From: Paenibacillus mangrovi
GTDB taxonomy: Bacteria; Bacillota; Bacilli; Paenibacillales; Paenibacillaceae
Assembly: GCF_022898935.1 (NCBI RefSeq)
Contig: NZ_JALIRP010000001.1
Coordinates: 186,001-250,000, forward strand
Length of the DNA: 64,000 nucleotides
Direction of reading: 5' to 3'
The position numbers and the translations under genes were made by a program. Below the pieces are notes generated by a model that was given only the letters and a program-made list of their open reading frames with translations, had not been told where the DNA came from and made no database searches. Positions 17,618 to 28,600 of this stretch are shown in pieces; position 1 is the stretch's first letter, and each line of letters opens with the position of its first letter.

Positions 17618-19384
17618 ATGTTTAAACATAGAGAAAAAGGGATTACCAAGCATTTTATTAGAACCTTTATCTTGATTATCATTGTTCCATTCATCTTATT
17701 CATCACAATATTTTATAAATATTATTCAACCTCGTTAATTCAAAGATCAATGGATCAGATTAACCAGCAGCTGGATATAGCATCTAATAACATGAACGCT
17801 GAGCTGAAACGAGCCTCACTTACCATTGCCACCATCGCTAATGTGAATGACCATATGATATTGGATGCCGTCTCTGAGTGGGGTAAATCTACAACTTCAG
17901 TAGAAAAAATTCAACTTGCACGTGAGATCGATGCACACTTAAATATTATCTCGAATTATAGCAATGAAATTGTAAGCGTTATTTTTACTTTGAAGGATGG
18001 GGGATACTATTATTTTAAGAATCCGCCAACGATTTCCGATTCCTCCATTCGCAATCTTCCATGGTATCAAGCAGCAATGAGGAGTAGCAATGGAACAACA
18101 GTCATTGTTGACAACTTGAGCGGTATTACTTCAAATAAACAGGACATGTTTACCTTTTTACTTCACCCGGATCAATCTTTGGAAACTGAGGTTGAGATGA
18201 TATATTTAACGACCCACGCCTCTCTTCCAGGTTTCATTCATTCTAATCCTGAAATTGAACAATTCATTATTGATCGAAACGGCAATCAAATTGTGAATCA
18301 GAACAATCATGCTAAGTTAGATCCTGAAATAATAATGGAACTATCCAATACGTTGCAGAAGCAATCTCAAGATCATGATGATGAATACTCGCATATTAAG
18401 ATAAACGGAGAGAATAAGCTTCTTAAGCTGTATTCGATTGAGAACACAGATTGGAATATCGTCAATATTTTAGATGAGAGTATTGTTACAAGGGACGCAG
18501 ATCAATTCTTAAAAATATCCACCATTTTCATCGCCTGTAGTTTCGCTTTTTTTCTATTATTTCTACTTTGGTTTTTTCGAGACATACTTAAGCCGCTGCA
18601 GAACCTCATTAGAGCTATGAGGCAGGTGGAGAAAGGTGATTTTCTAACAGAGGTAGAGGCAGACGGAAGAGGTGAGATTAAGCGACTAGGCTATTCCTTC
18701 AATCGTATGGTTTCTCAGATCAGAGATCTTATGGAGGAACGTGATTCGAAGGAACGAGCACGCAGTCAGGCTGAAATCGAAGCTTTACAGTCACAAATTA
18801 ATCCACATTTCTTGTCGAATACACTGAATTCTGTTCGCCTTATGGCCATGATCGCCAAGACAGACAATATCCGCAAAATTATTGACAGCCTATCGTCCCT
18901 TTTGACTCATGTATTCCGTGAACCCAATTCACTAGCACCGATTGGCAAGGAGATCAAAGTACTTGAGTCATACATGCATATTATGCAGGTTCGATATGGA
19001 GGCAAGCTTAATATCCAGTTTGATATTGATGATACGCTTTTGAATTACAGCATGCCCAAAATGCTGCTTCAACCGATTCTTGAGAATGCCATTTTTCATG
19101 GACTTGATCAGCAAAATGAGAACGAACTTATTGAGGTGAAGGCGGTTCGGCACGACCTTGGAGTATGCTTTACGATCACTGATTACGGTATAGGAATGAC
19201 AGACGAGCAAGTTAGGGGATTGCTGCAGGAGGGGGGAAAACACCAGCGTGGGAATTTTAGCGGGTTAGGTGTACATAATGTTTTACAACGAATTGAGCTT
19301 AATTATGGTCGCCCGTACGGACTGGAGATTGATAGCAAGTTAGGTAGAGGGACCATCGTTACTATTCTGCTGCCATTGATTTGA
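17618..19384 (+). CDS. YesM-type sensor histidine kinase
   Basis: Encodes 588 residues. Membrane helices at about residues 16-34 and 302-322 flank an extracellular Cache-like sensor domain. A HAMP domain follows (LQNLIRAMRQVEKGDF), then the His_kinase domain with the phosphoacceptor in INPHFLSNTLNSVRLMAM (H397) and the ATPase domain (LQPILENAIFHGL, TDYGIGM, GLGVHNVLQRI). It probably senses an extracellular sugar or a ligand-loaded binding protein and phosphorylates the response regulator encoded next. Their order, followed by an ABC importer, matches the usual Gram-positive carbohydrate arrangement. Start chosen at ATG after GGAGGG. Confidence 0.92.
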   Translation: MFKHREKGITKHFIRTFILIIIVPFILFITIFYKYYSTSLIQRSMDQINQQLDIASNNMNAELKRASLTIATIANVNDHMILDAVSEWGKSTTSVEKIQLAREIDAHLNIISNYSNEIVSVIFTLKDGGYYYFKNPPTISDSSIRNLPWYQAAMRSSNGTTVIVDNLSGITSNKQDMFTFLLHPDQSLETEVEMIYLTTHASLPGFIHSNPEIEQFIIDRNGNQIVNQNNHAKLDPEIIMELSNTLQKQSQDHDDEYSHIKINGENKLLKLYSIENTDWNIVNILDESIVTRDADQFLKISTIFIACSFAFFLLFLLWFFRDILKPLQNLIRAMRQVEKGDFLTEVEADGRGEIKRLGYSFNRMVSQIRDLMEERDSKERARSQAEIEALQSQINPHFLSNTLNSVRLMAMIAKTDNIRKIIDSLSSLLTHVFREPNSLAPIGKEIKVLESYMHIMQVRYGGKLNIQFDIDDTLLNYSMPKMLLQPILENAIFHGLDQQNENELIEVKAVRHDLGVCFTITDYGIGMTDEQVRGLLQEGGKHQRGNFSGLGVHNVLQRIELNYGRPYGLEIDSKLGRGTIVTILLPLI

Positions 19385-19413
19385 ACATGATATTCATTGA
19401 AAGGAAGAGCCGT

Positions 19414-21030
19414 ATGATGAATGTAATGATCGTAGAAGACGAGACGATTATGAGATTGGCGTTAACTACGCTGATTGACTGGGAATCGAACGGATTTCGA
19501 ATTACTTATGAAGCGAGTAATGGTTATCAAGCACTTCAGTATATAAAGGGAAATCGAGAGATTGACATTGTGATTACGGATTTGAAGATGCCTGTGATGG
19601 ATGGTTTAGAGCTTATTGATGAGCTTAATCAGTTGGATGGACCCACTCCGCATGTTGTCATTTTAAGTGCGTATGATGATTTTGAATTTGTAAGGAAGGC
19701 CTTTAAGAGGGGGGTAAATGACTATATTCTTAAATCAGAGATGGATCCGGATGTTGTACTGGACCTCTTGAATCGGATCAAGCATGACAGTGAAGTTGAA
19801 CAGACGATGACAAGACAATCGATAGAAATCCGTAATGGCGAACGGGTACGACTGAAACAGCAAACCATCCGGGAATGGATTGAAATTGGCGTGAGTTCTC
19901 AGTTGGAGCCTTCTATTCTGGACGATTTGAACATGAGGCTGGAATGGACTAATATTACCGTTTCAATGATTCGAGTAGAGAGCTTTGCTGAGGTGCAGGA
20001 GCGGTACGGTTCGTCTATTGGGGAGTTTGTAAGTTCTGTTTTAAAGTCTATTGATCAGGTGCTAACAGAGGCGGGAACGGGTGAAGTCATCAGCTACAAT
20101 CCGTATGAGTACGCGGTGCTGTTATCGTTTCGAACGAGCAGTTTAATGTATGTTCGGCAGTGTATCTCGCAGATCCTGGATCAGATCATATTTGTACTGA
20201 AGGAATACATTAATATTCAAGTCACGATAGGAGTTAGTGAGCTTTGCGAGGAGTTGAAGCAGCTTCCGGCGTGTTATCTTCAAGCTCGAAAACATGCTGA
20301 TCTGCGCTTTGTCATTAATAAACATCGGATCATTTACCCTGAGGATGCTAAACAATTCTTGACGCTGTCGGGAGAGACCTTGATCGGGAAAGAGCAAGCC
20401 TTACTGGAAGCATTGAAGGAGGGCAAGGAGAAAGCGGTACTGCAAGAACTGGACAATATGTTTACGCTGATTAAGCGTTCCGCCTCTATGGGAAATGAGG
20501 TACTTCGTGCCCGGTATATGGAACTTTTAATGATACTAATGAAGTTCATGTATGATAACGGCTTTGCAAATAAAGAGGAAATGAATAAGATCGAGGACGT
20601 ATATCGAATGGCTTGGCAGATTGACTCCGCCGATAGCTTGCAAGCATGGATTTCAAGCTTGGTTCAACAGCTTCTGCAAGAGATGGATAAGAAAGCGGGT
20701 CAGATGAACCGGGTTGTAGCCATTGCACAAGCGTATATTAAGGAACATTATGATGAAGAAATTACACTTGCGAAAGTAAGTGAAATCGTTTATTTAAGTG
20801 AAAGTCATTTCAGCACGTTGTTCTCAAAAGCGGTAGGAGAGACTTTCAAAGAATTTGTAACGAAAGTACGCATGGAAAAGGCAATGGAAAGCATGAAGAA
20901 GGAACCTTATCTAAAGATATATGAGATTGCAGAGCGTACAGGGTATGCAAGTACGGAGCACTTTAGTCGGGTTTTTAAGAAGATAACGGGGATGAGCCCG
21001 TATATGTTCATGAAATCGGTTTCTAAATAG
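19414..21030 (+). CDS. YesN-type response regulator with AraC DNA-binding domain
   Basis: Encodes 538 residues from the ATG at 19414, which follows GGAAG by 6 bases; upstream in-frame TTG/ATG codons overlap the kinase stop. The receiver domain has the phosphorylation site D56 in DIVITDLKMPVMDG, with acidic residues in MIVEDE and the Lys in YILKSEMDP. A long middle region follows and the last 100 residues form an AraC helix-turn-helix pair (ITLAKVSEIVYLSESHFSTL, and ERTGYASTEHFSRVFKKITG). It is likely to activate the sugar importer genes directly downstream (118 bases away). Confidence 0.92.
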   Translation: MMNVMIVEDETIMRLALTTLIDWESNGFRITYEASNGYQALQYIKGNREIDIVITDLKMPVMDGLELIDELNQLDGPTPHVVILSAYDDFEFVRKAFKRGVNDYILKSEMDPDVVLDLLNRIKHDSEVEQTMTRQSIEIRNGERVRLKQQTIREWIEIGVSSQLEPSILDDLNMRLEWTNITVSMIRVESFAEVQERYGSSIGEFVSSVLKSIDQVLTEAGTGEVISYNPYEYAVLLSFRTSSLMYVRQCISQILDQIIFVLKEYINIQVTIGVSELCEELKQLPACYLQARKHADLRFVINKHRIIYPEDAKQFLTLSGETLIGKEQALLEALKEGKEKAVLQELDNMFTLIKRSASMGNEVLRARYMELLMILMKFMYDNGFANKEEMNKIEDVYRMAWQIDSADSLQAWISSLVQQLLQEMDKKAGQMNRVVAIAQAYIKEHYDEEITLAKVSEIVYLSESHFSTLFSKAVGETFKEFVTKVRMEKAMESMKKEPYLKIYEIAERTGYASTEHFSRVFKKITGMSPYMFMKSVSK

Positions 21031-21147
21031 TCTAAAACTATATCATGATTTCGAATGTTTTATCATTCTGACCTCTTACCACAAAGGCTATGATATAAGC
21101 AGCAGATGAACATAGCCTGCATTAAATAAGAATAGGGGGAATGTTAG

Positions 21148-22512
21148 ATGCATCAAACTCGACTACGAGTAACACGTATGTTATGCATGATCATGATTAC
21201 GGCCCTAATGGTACCATTGTTTTCAGGTTGTGGATCTAAGGGGAATTCAGACGCTAGTAAGGGGCAATCCACAACAGATGGACAACAACAGGAGCAGAAA
21301 GCAGCAGATGATAAAGAAAAAGATAAAAAGGATCCTGTCACATTAAAATTCCCAATCTGGTCAACCATTACGGAGGATTTATTTACCAAACTAGATCTTG
21401 TAAACGAATACAAAAAAGATCATCCTAATGTCACGATTGAGCTCGAGCTATTAAAGGATACGGAGTATGAGAATACGTTAAAGATTCGGAATGCAGCCAA
21501 CGAATTGCCAGATATTATGCCGCTGAAATCGGCATGGCTGGTTAATTTCAAGGATAATATTCTACCTCTTGATGACTTGGAAGCAGCCAAAAACAATTTG
21601 TTCGCAGCTGATTTCAAGGTGAACGATCAAATTCTTGGCGTACCCGAAAGCCAATTCAATGAGTTTGTCTGGTATCATAAGAGCGTTTTCCAGGAATATG
21701 GCATTGAGATTCCAAAGACTTGGGGAGAGTTTGTAGCTGCTGCTAAAAAAATTAAAGACGGTGGCAAGTATATTCCGATTGCCATGGGCGGGAAAGACGC
21801 CTGGCCGGACTATCCTTTCAATGAATTTATGCCTTCTCTTGTAGCCGGCGATGGGGATTACTGGTCAACAATGGCCACAATGGATGAACCTTTTACGAAA
21901 GGTCAAGCATTCTATGATGCTTATGTGAAAATTCAAGAGCTGTACGATGCTAAGGTAATGGGTCCAGATCCTCTCGGTGTTGGTTTTGATCAATCCAAGC
22001 TGATGTTTGCTTCCAAGCAGGCAGGAATGATTGCTCTTGGTCAATGGTTCGGTAGTGATTTGAAATCAATGCCAGATGTAGATATGAATGATATTGGTGC
22101 CTTCTTGCTGCCGGTTCGTGACTCTGTAGATCAGCCATTTAACACGGTTTCCATGGTAGATACGTTCTATACGATTCCGAAAACCTCGAAGCATCCAGAG
22201 GAAGCGAAAGAATTCCTGAACTGGTTCTTCAGCGATAAATGGTACTCTAAGTATATGACCGAGGCTCAGCTTCAATCGACGATCAAGGATGTAAAGATTG
22301 ACCTAGGCACAACGTTCAATGGTGCTTTTGACATCCCTAATCTGAATTATGTGCTCAATAAAGGCGGTAATGAGGATTATAAGAAAATCGAATCGGCGAT
22401 TAAGTTTGATGTGAAGAAAATGGGGCAGGACATGATGGCAGGCAAAGATTTCAATAAGATGATGCAGGACATGAATAAAAGCTGGAAAAATGCCCGTTCC
22501 AAATTAAAATAA
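21148..22512 (+). CDS. Sugar ABC transporter substrate-binding lipoprotein (family 1)
   Basis: Encodes 454 residues. The signal peptide ends in the lipobox LFSGC (Cys near residue 28), then a Ser/Gln/Lys-rich linker and the family 1 solute-binding fold (ITEDLFTKLDLVNEYKKDHP, IPKTWGEFVAAAKKIKDGGK, and VSMVDTFYTIPKTSKHPEEA near residue 335). The family binds mono- and oligosaccharides; the exact sugar is unknown. It is the first gene of an importer set placed after the YesM/YesN pair. GGGGGAATG lies just before the start. Two hairpins follow the stop and separate it from the permease genes. Confidence 0.88.
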   Translation: MHQTRLRVTRMLCMIMITALMVPLFSGCGSKGNSDASKGQSTTDGQQQEQKAADDKEKDKKDPVTLKFPIWSTITEDLFTKLDLVNEYKKDHPNVTIELELLKDTEYENTLKIRNAANELPDIMPLKSAWLVNFKDNILPLDDLEAAKNNLFAADFKVNDQILGVPESQFNEFVWYHKSVFQEYGIEIPKTWGEFVAAAKKIKDGGKYIPIAMGGKDAWPDYPFNEFMPSLVAGDGDYWSTMATMDEPFTKGQAFYDAYVKIQELYDAKVMGPDPLGVGFDQSKLMFASKQAGMIALGQWFGSDLKSMPDVDMNDIGAFLLPVRDSVDQPFNTVSMVDTFYTIPKTSKHPEEAKEFLNWFFSDKWYSKYMTEAQLQSTIKDVKIDLGTTFNGAFDIPNLNYVLNKGGNEDYKKIESAIKFDVKKMGQDMMAGKDFNKMMQDMNKSWKNARSKLK

Positions 22513-22515
22513 AAT

Positions 22516-22575
22516 CTCAACTTGAAAGTTGAGTAATGAATGGAAGGTGGCTAGCGTTTAGAGTAGCCACTTTCC
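22516..22575 (+). terminator. Tandem intercistronic hairpins after the binding-protein gene
   Basis: A first stem CTCAACTT/AAGTTGAG (22516-22533) is followed by a 12-bp stem GGAAGGTGGCTA/TAGCCACTTTCC (22542-22575). Only a weak T-tract follows, so partial termination or transcript-end protection is likely. Confidence 0.6.
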
Positions 22576-22603
22576 TTATATATAAAGGAATGGAGGAGTA
22601 GAA

Positions 22604-23494
22604 ATGAGAACGATTTCTATGCAAAAAAACCTACTGTTATTCAGCTTTTTATTGATTCCTGTCTTGCTGCTTTTAATGTTCGTGCTCTACCCGTTATTCG
22701 AACTGATAAGAATAAGTTTTACCGATTGGAATGGAGTGGATGCCCAGCAAACTTATGTGGGTTTCGACAATTACGTTAAGATGTTTACCGATTCATCCGA
22801 TGTATGGCTGTCACTTCGCAATAACGGGATCTATTTTATCTTTCATTTAATTATGATTCCGCTTGAATTAGCGATTGCGGTTGTACTCGACAGTAAGATC
22901 CGTGCCAGCAAATTTTTCAAGACCATTATATTCATGCCTTACATTATCAATGGGGTTGCGATTTCGTATATGTTTGCCTTCTTCTATAGTCCCATTAATG
23001 GTGGTTTGAATGGCATTCTTGAAGTACTTGGACTAGAGTCGCTCATACAGAATTGGTTGACGGATGAATCCATCGTTAACCTCAGCTTAGTGTTTGTATC
23101 GATTTGGCGATTCTCCGGCTTCCATATCATCTTATTCCTGGCAGGCTTGCAATCCATTCCTCAGGATCAATTCGAGGCAGCGAAAATCGATGGCGCGAAC
23201 AGCATTCAGAATTTCTGGTATATTATCGTTCCAGGTGTAAAAAAGGTGCTAGAGGTTCTATTGTTCTTAAATGTCGTTGGGGCACTGCAGGTGTTCGATA
23301 TTCCGTATATTATGACGCAGGGTGGTCCGGGGCATGCGAGTAGTACATTCACCTTATATACCCTGGAGACGGCCTTCAAATTTAACAGCTTTGGAATGGC
23401 TTCAGCGATGGGGATCACGATGCTAATTCTCATTATTGTCCTGAATGGTGTACAGAACAAGCTGTTCAACCTGAAGGGAGTTGGTGAGGAATGA
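22604..23494 (+). CDS. Sugar ABC transporter permease (MalF/MsmF-like)
   Basis: Encodes 296 residues with six membrane helices. The EAA loop is readable as QFEAAKIDGANSIQNFWY near residue 190, and the N-terminal part has LFELIRISFTDWNG typical of this subunit. It pairs with the next permease, with which it shares an ATGA overlap. GGAGGAG precedes the start. Imports the sugar presented by the preceding lipoprotein. No ATPase gene is present in the cluster, as is usual when a shared MsmX-type ATPase is used. Confidence 0.9.
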   Translation: MRTISMQKNLLLFSFLLIPVLLLLMFVLYPLFELIRISFTDWNGVDAQQTYVGFDNYVKMFTDSSDVWLSLRNNGIYFIFHLIMIPLELAIAVVLDSKIRASKFFKTIIFMPYIINGVAISYMFAFFYSPINGGLNGILEVLGLESLIQNWLTDESIVNLSLVFVSIWRFSGFHIILFLAGLQSIPQDQFEAAKIDGANSIQNFWYIIVPGVKKVLEVLLFLNVVGALQVFDIPYIMTQGGPGHASSTFTLYTLETAFKFNSFGMASAMGITMLILIIVLNGVQNKLFNLKGVGEE

Positions 23495-24327
23495 CGCTTC
23501 GTCTAGGAAGTGCAGCTAAGAAGCTCGCCGTATATTTGATTCTAATGTTGATTTGTATGGTTATCTTCATACCCTTACTTATAACGTTATTTGCTTCTTT
23601 TAAAACTGCGGTGGAGATTGGCTCTGAATTTGCTCTAAAGCTGCCTGCAAGCTTTGATTTCGGTAACTACCAAGTTGTATTGGATAAAGGGAAGTTTCTA
23701 CAGGGATTTGGGAATTCTATGTTCCTTGTTGCCGTCAGTGTCGTCATTAATGCTGTATTAGGAACAACGACAGCTTACGCGATTAATCGATTTGATTTTC
23801 GCTTGAAGAAGGTCATTCTCGGTCTCTTTGTAGCAGGTATGATCATGCCCGGTATGATTACAGAAATTTCGCGCTTTACCATCATTAAAAATCTTGGACT
23901 TTATAATACGATTTGGGCTCCGATTGTGATTTATGCAGCAACGAATCTGGTTCAGCTCTACATTTATACCCAGTTCATCAATGGGATCCCGAAGGATTTG
24001 GATGAGAGTGCGATGCTTGATGGATGCTCCTACTTTAAAGTCTTCAACAAAATGATCTTCCCGCTTCTGCTGCCGGCAACGGCAACACTCGCTATTATTA
24101 AAGCGGTTGATGTGATGAACGATATGTATGTTCCATATCTCTACATGCCTTCAAGCTCACTTAGAACGTTGACAACGACCTTGATGTATTTCAGTAGTTC
24201 CAAGTTCGGAAGTTGGGATTATCTAAGTTCTGCAATTATCTTGGTTATGCTGCCGACACTTGTCATTTACCTTGTATTTTCGAAGTATATCTTCAAAGGA
24301 ATCGTTGCGGGTGCAGTAAAATCATAA
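23491..24327 (+). CDS. Sugar ABC transporter permease (MalG/MsmG-like)
   Basis: Encodes 278 residues with six membrane helices. The EAA loop reads KDLDESAMLDGCSYFKVFNK near residue 168, with the C-terminal FSKYIFKGIVAGAVKS tail common in this subunit. Its ATG overlaps the stop of the preceding permease by 4 bases, implying translational coupling. It completes the importer. The substrate is unknown beyond carbohydrate. Confidence 0.9.
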   Translation: MTLRLGSAAKKLAVYLILMLICMVIFIPLLITLFASFKTAVEIGSEFALKLPASFDFGNYQVVLDKGKFLQGFGNSMFLVAVSVVINAVLGTTTAYAINRFDFRLKKVILGLFVAGMIMPGMITEISRFTIIKNLGLYNTIWAPIVIYAATNLVQLYIYTQFINGIPKDLDESAMLDGCSYFKVFNKMIFPLLLPATATLAIIKAVDVMNDMYVPYLYMPSSSLRTLTTTLMYFSSSKFGSWDYLSSAIILVMLPTLVIYLVFSKYIFKGIVAGAVKS

Positions 24328-24487
24328 ATATCCCCAAAACATTCCCGGGTCGAATTTGGTTATTCGATAGTATACGTGTCTTTGGAATCAATGACCAACG
24401 CCGAAAGCCCCAAATCCCATAAAACAACTGTTCAAATGTATAAAAACAGGATACTGTAAATGAATACCATCATCAGGAGGCGATGAA

Positions 24488-25240
24488 GTGAAAAAGAAGA
24501 CCTACAAGTTGAAACATATGGCCGGAGCATTTCTTGCCGGAGCCATGATGTTTTCAGGATTTTCGTTTGCAGCTGCGAATCCCGAAGGAACATTAGATGC
24601 GATTAAACACACGACCTCTAAAATAAGCTACTATGTTAACGGCAAGGACCACTCCACAGCTGACGGCCAATATATGAACCAAGGAACGGCGGCCCCGGAT
24701 TCCATTATTCACAACGGCACGACCTACGTGCCCGTTCGTATGGTTTCCGATCTGGTCGGCCAGCCTGTGTATTGGGAGCAGACTTCCAGGACGGTATCTT
24801 TGGGGCTTCCTGTGGTCAAGCTGTATAATGCGGCGGGCGAGCCTGCGGGTTTCGCTACCTTGGAGCAGGTAAATGACGGGGTGAAGGTGAAGATTAGCGC
24901 ATCCGGCCTCACTTCAGGTAAGCATGGATTTCATGTGCATGAGCATGCGATCCAAGGTGGGGATTTTAAATCTGCCGGTGGGCACTTTAATCCGATCGAC
25001 AAGCATCATGGCCTGGAGAATCCGCAAGGAAGCCATGTTGGCGATATGCCGAATCTGGTCGTAGGAGCAGACGGAACCGTGGAAGCGGAGACGCTCATTC
25101 AGCATGGAACACTTGAAAAGGACAAGCCTAACTCGGTGCTGGGACGCTCACTGATCATTCATGCCGGCGAAGATGATGGCGTATCCGATCCAGCGGGTAA
25201 TTCCGGTGACCGCGTGGCCGGCGGGAATATCCCTGAGTAA
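24488..25240 (+). CDS. sodC: Exported Cu/Zn superoxide dismutase with N-terminal copper-amine-oxidase-like domain
   Basis: Encodes 250 residues from a GTG that follows AGGAGG. A signal peptide (residues 1-30, ending SFAAA) leads into a copper amine oxidase N-terminal-like domain (VNGKDHSTADGQYMNQGTAA; TTYVPVRMVSDLVG; YWEQTSRTVSLG), then a Cu/Zn SOD domain. All metal ligands are present: both His of GFHVHE, the His of AGGHFNP, HHG, GSHVGDMPN (His and Asp) and IIHAGEDD; the guiding Arg is in GDRVAGG. The two disulfide cysteines of classical enzymes are absent (the domain has no Cys). It would remove extracellular superoxide. Confidence 0.85.
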   Translation: MKKKTYKLKHMAGAFLAGAMMFSGFSFAAANPEGTLDAIKHTTSKISYYVNGKDHSTADGQYMNQGTAAPDSIIHNGTTYVPVRMVSDLVGQPVYWEQTSRTVSLGLPVVKLYNAAGEPAGFATLEQVNDGVKVKISASGLTSGKHGFHVHEHAIQGGDFKSAGGHFNPIDKHHGLENPQGSHVGDMPNLVVGADGTVEAETLIQHGTLEKDKPNSVLGRSLIIHAGEDDGVSDPAGNSGDRVAGGNIPE

Positions 25241-25428
25241 TCCGGCAAGCTGCCGGCACATGCAGACGAAAAAATGGGCTGGATCAGATTCAAGCGATGC
25301 TTACCGTAACCAGTCAAACCGTGATCACGCTCCAGTTTTTGTTGATGAATTTGGAGCGTCGTCATCGGGTTTTTCTTTTGCTGGTTTTCAAAAAGTGGGA
25401 TATTCGGGTGATGATGAGCACCTGATTT

Positions 25429-25455
25429 AGGTGGATAGGATTCCACCTTTTTTTG
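25429..25455 (+). terminator. Intrinsic terminator
   Basis: AGGTGGA pairs with TCCACCT across a 6-base loop and is followed by seven T residues. It ends transcription from the superoxide dismutase side. Confidence 0.8.
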
Positions 25456-25476
25456 TTGTTTTACATTTTCAATCGA

Positions 25477-25516
25477 AAAATTAATCAAGAAATCCAAATT
25501 ATCGTCATTAACCTAT
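25477..25516 (+). repeat. Upstream conserved element, copy 1
   Basis: A 40-base stretch matches 34084-34123 at 37 of 40 positions. The shared core includes ATCAAGAAATC and TCATTAACCTAT. Both copies lie upstream of giant secreted glycosidase genes (92 and 165 bases before the start codons). Confidence 0.7.
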
Positions 25517-25607
25517 TAATTTCATTTCAGCAAGCGACTTCTCTCAACAGGTGAATCCACGGCATCTTCAATCCTTCCGTTTATATTTAACTCTAAAGAG
25601 GTGTGCT

Positions 25608-28600
25608 ATGAAGAAAATAACTTTATGGCTTTTAATTTTCTCCTTTATATTAGGAATGGAATACTCTACTACAAATGTATATGCACAGAGCGATCGTACG
25701 GATCAGATAACCGAGAATTCAGATGGGAGAAAAATAATGAATTTTAATAGCGACTGGGGATTTTACAGAGGCGACTTAGCAGAAGCAGAGGCCATTGACT
25801 ATGATGATCAGGCTTTTGCAAATATAACTATTCCACACACCATGAGACTGGAAAAGAAACATGCCAATGGTGGAAAAGCCGTATATCAAGGAATTGGCTG
25901 GTACAGACGTTATTTTACGGTTGACGAGATGTACAGAGGAAATACAATCAATATTGACTTTGAAGGTGTCATGACCGATAGTGAAATCTATTTAAATGGA
26001 GAAAAAATTTATACCCGTAATGGTGGTTATGTCGGATTCTCGGTAGATATTACAGATAAAGTGAAGTTTGGTGAAACTAATGTTTTAGCTGTAAAGGTAT
26101 CTAGCTATGATAGCCCGGATACACCGCCAGGAAAGCCATTAGCCAATCTCGATTTCCATTACTACGGTGGTATTTACAGAGATGTAACCATGAGAATTAC
26201 GAATAATTTACACATTTCAGATGCATTACAGGCTGATCAAACAGCCAGCGGTGGAGTTTTTGTGACTTATCCTGAAGTGAGCAAAACTTCTGCAAAGGTG
26301 AATGTAAAAACGCATGTCATCAACAAAAATAATACATCAGCAGATACGAAGGTTGTAAGTAAGATTGTAGACAAGGAAGGAAATGCAGTTGCGCAGGGTG
26401 AAACTGATGCTGCAAGTATATCAGCAGGTGGGGATAAGCAGTTTGTTCAGGATTTAACGGTAACCAACCCAAAGTTGTGGCACCCGGATACCCCTTATAT
26501 TTATTCTTTAGTTAGTGAAGTGTACAATGGATCAGCTTTAGTGGATTCTGTTACGACAAAGATAGGGATCAGAACAATCGAGTATAAGGCAGATGGCTTC
26601 TATATCAATGGGGAAAGATTATATTTACGCGGAGCCAACCGTCATCAGGCATATCAGAATATTGGAGATGCCGCTCCTAACTCGATGCAGTATCGTGATG
26701 CCATGCAAATCAAGGAAAATGGATTTAATGCGGTTCGTGCGACCCATTATCCTAATGATCCGGCCTTTTTAGATGCAGCTGATGAATTGGGGTTATTAGT
26801 GATTGAATGTCAGCCCGGCTGGCAGAACTTCACCAAAACTCAAAAGTTCTATGATCTCACTTTAAGAGATACACGGGAAATGATCAGACGCGACAGAAAC
26901 AGACCATCCGTCATCCTATGGGAAACTTCACTGAACGAGACGGGCTATTCAGCAGCATGGGCAAAAGATGCTACTGAGATTGCTCATGCAGAATATCCTG
27001 GCAATCAGATGTATACGGCGGCGGACCATGGGCTTCAGGGATCCTTTTATGATGTGAACTATAAGGTCGTGGATACGAATTGGGAAGCTGATCCAAGCAA
27101 ATGGACTGATTTTGACCCCAACAAGCCGTTTTTCACACGTGAATGGGGAGATTTTGAGGAATCCAGCAAGGCGCTCAGAAAAGAAGGCGAAGGCGCCATG
27201 AATACGCAGATTTTGACGCGTCAGAGGTATTTGAATGGAGATGGTTACTCGGACTGGGGCGGCCTTGATGAAAATGACAGAATTGGTGGATATTTCTTGT
27301 GGAGCTGGAATGACTACGCACGTGGATCAACAACGAAAACCTTAGGAAGTGGAACGGTCGATATCGATAGATACGAAAAATATGACTACTACTGGTTCCA
27401 ATCCATGCAATCAGCTAGAAATTCTATTTATGGTCCAATGGTGTTTATCGCAAGCACATATTCGCAGGCCTCAAGCCTAAATATCAACGTATTCAGCAAC
27501 TGTGACAGTGTTAAGCTATATCAGAATAATGAATTGGTTAAAGAAATGACAAGGGAAGAAGCACTGAAATCTGTTCCAAACATAGCTAAAAAAGGCGGTA
27601 GCCCTATATTTACATTTACATTAGATAAATTTGCAGCTGGTGAGCTTAAAGCAGAAGCCATTTTAGATGGGAATATTGTGAAAACGCATACAGTTAGAAC
27701 ACCAGGTCAAGCCGCTGGAATCGAAATTGAAGTACGTGACAGAGGAATCATGCCAGTAGCCGATGGTTCGGATTTAATCCCTGTATACTTCAAAGTCGTT
27801 GATGCAAATGGAACAGTAGTACCAAACTACGACGGTAAGATTAAAATTTCCGTAACAGGTGAAGGGGAACTCGTTGGACAAAACATTGAAAGAATAGGTG
27901 TTGAAGAACAAAGCGTTGAAGGTGGTATAGGCTTTGCATTTGTTAGAACTTCAGATGTCAGTGGAGATATCAACATTCATGCTGCAGCAGAAGGATTAAA
28001 TGCAGGAGCAAAAACCGTAAGTACCGTACCCTATGAAGGTCAATTTGTCCCTGATGGACAGCATATACCATGGGTTGGTGGAGTTGACAAACTAGAAACC
28101 ACAGAACAGACATATAAGAATATTGCAGCTCTTAAACCTGTTACAAGTTCTTCCGAACAATCAGGTAACTTTGCAAAGAATGCAGTAGATAATGACGAAG
28201 GTACAAGATGGTGTGCGAGTGGGTCATCCTTACCACAGTGGATACAGGTTGATTTACAACAGAGCAGCGCTATAGCTGGTTTTCAGATCATGTGGGAGAG
28301 AAGTACGAATGTTTATAAGTACTATATTGAAGTATCAGAAGATGGGGCGAATTGGCAAAAAGTTGTTGATAGAACATCAAATACCACACCTAATGGTTAT
28401 GAAGATACCAATCTGGTAGAAACAAAAGGTAGATATGTAAGATTAACCGTTGTTGATCGTATAACAAATGGAGATTGGGCATCTTTATTTGAGTTTAAGA
28501 TCATACCTTCAGAAAATGAAGAACCTGGTGACATGATAACAGATGCGAAAATTGAATCCATTACATCATCTTCAGCAAGTGAAGCTGACAGAGGTACGGA

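Larger units (their letters stand above)
25241..25607. other. Intergenic region upstream of the GH2 gene
   Basis: It contains a GCTCCA/TGGAGC stem (about 25328-25358), a clear terminator at 25429-25455 and a 40-base element at 25477-25516 that recurs before the GH101 gene. No gene is visible. Confidence 0.6.
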
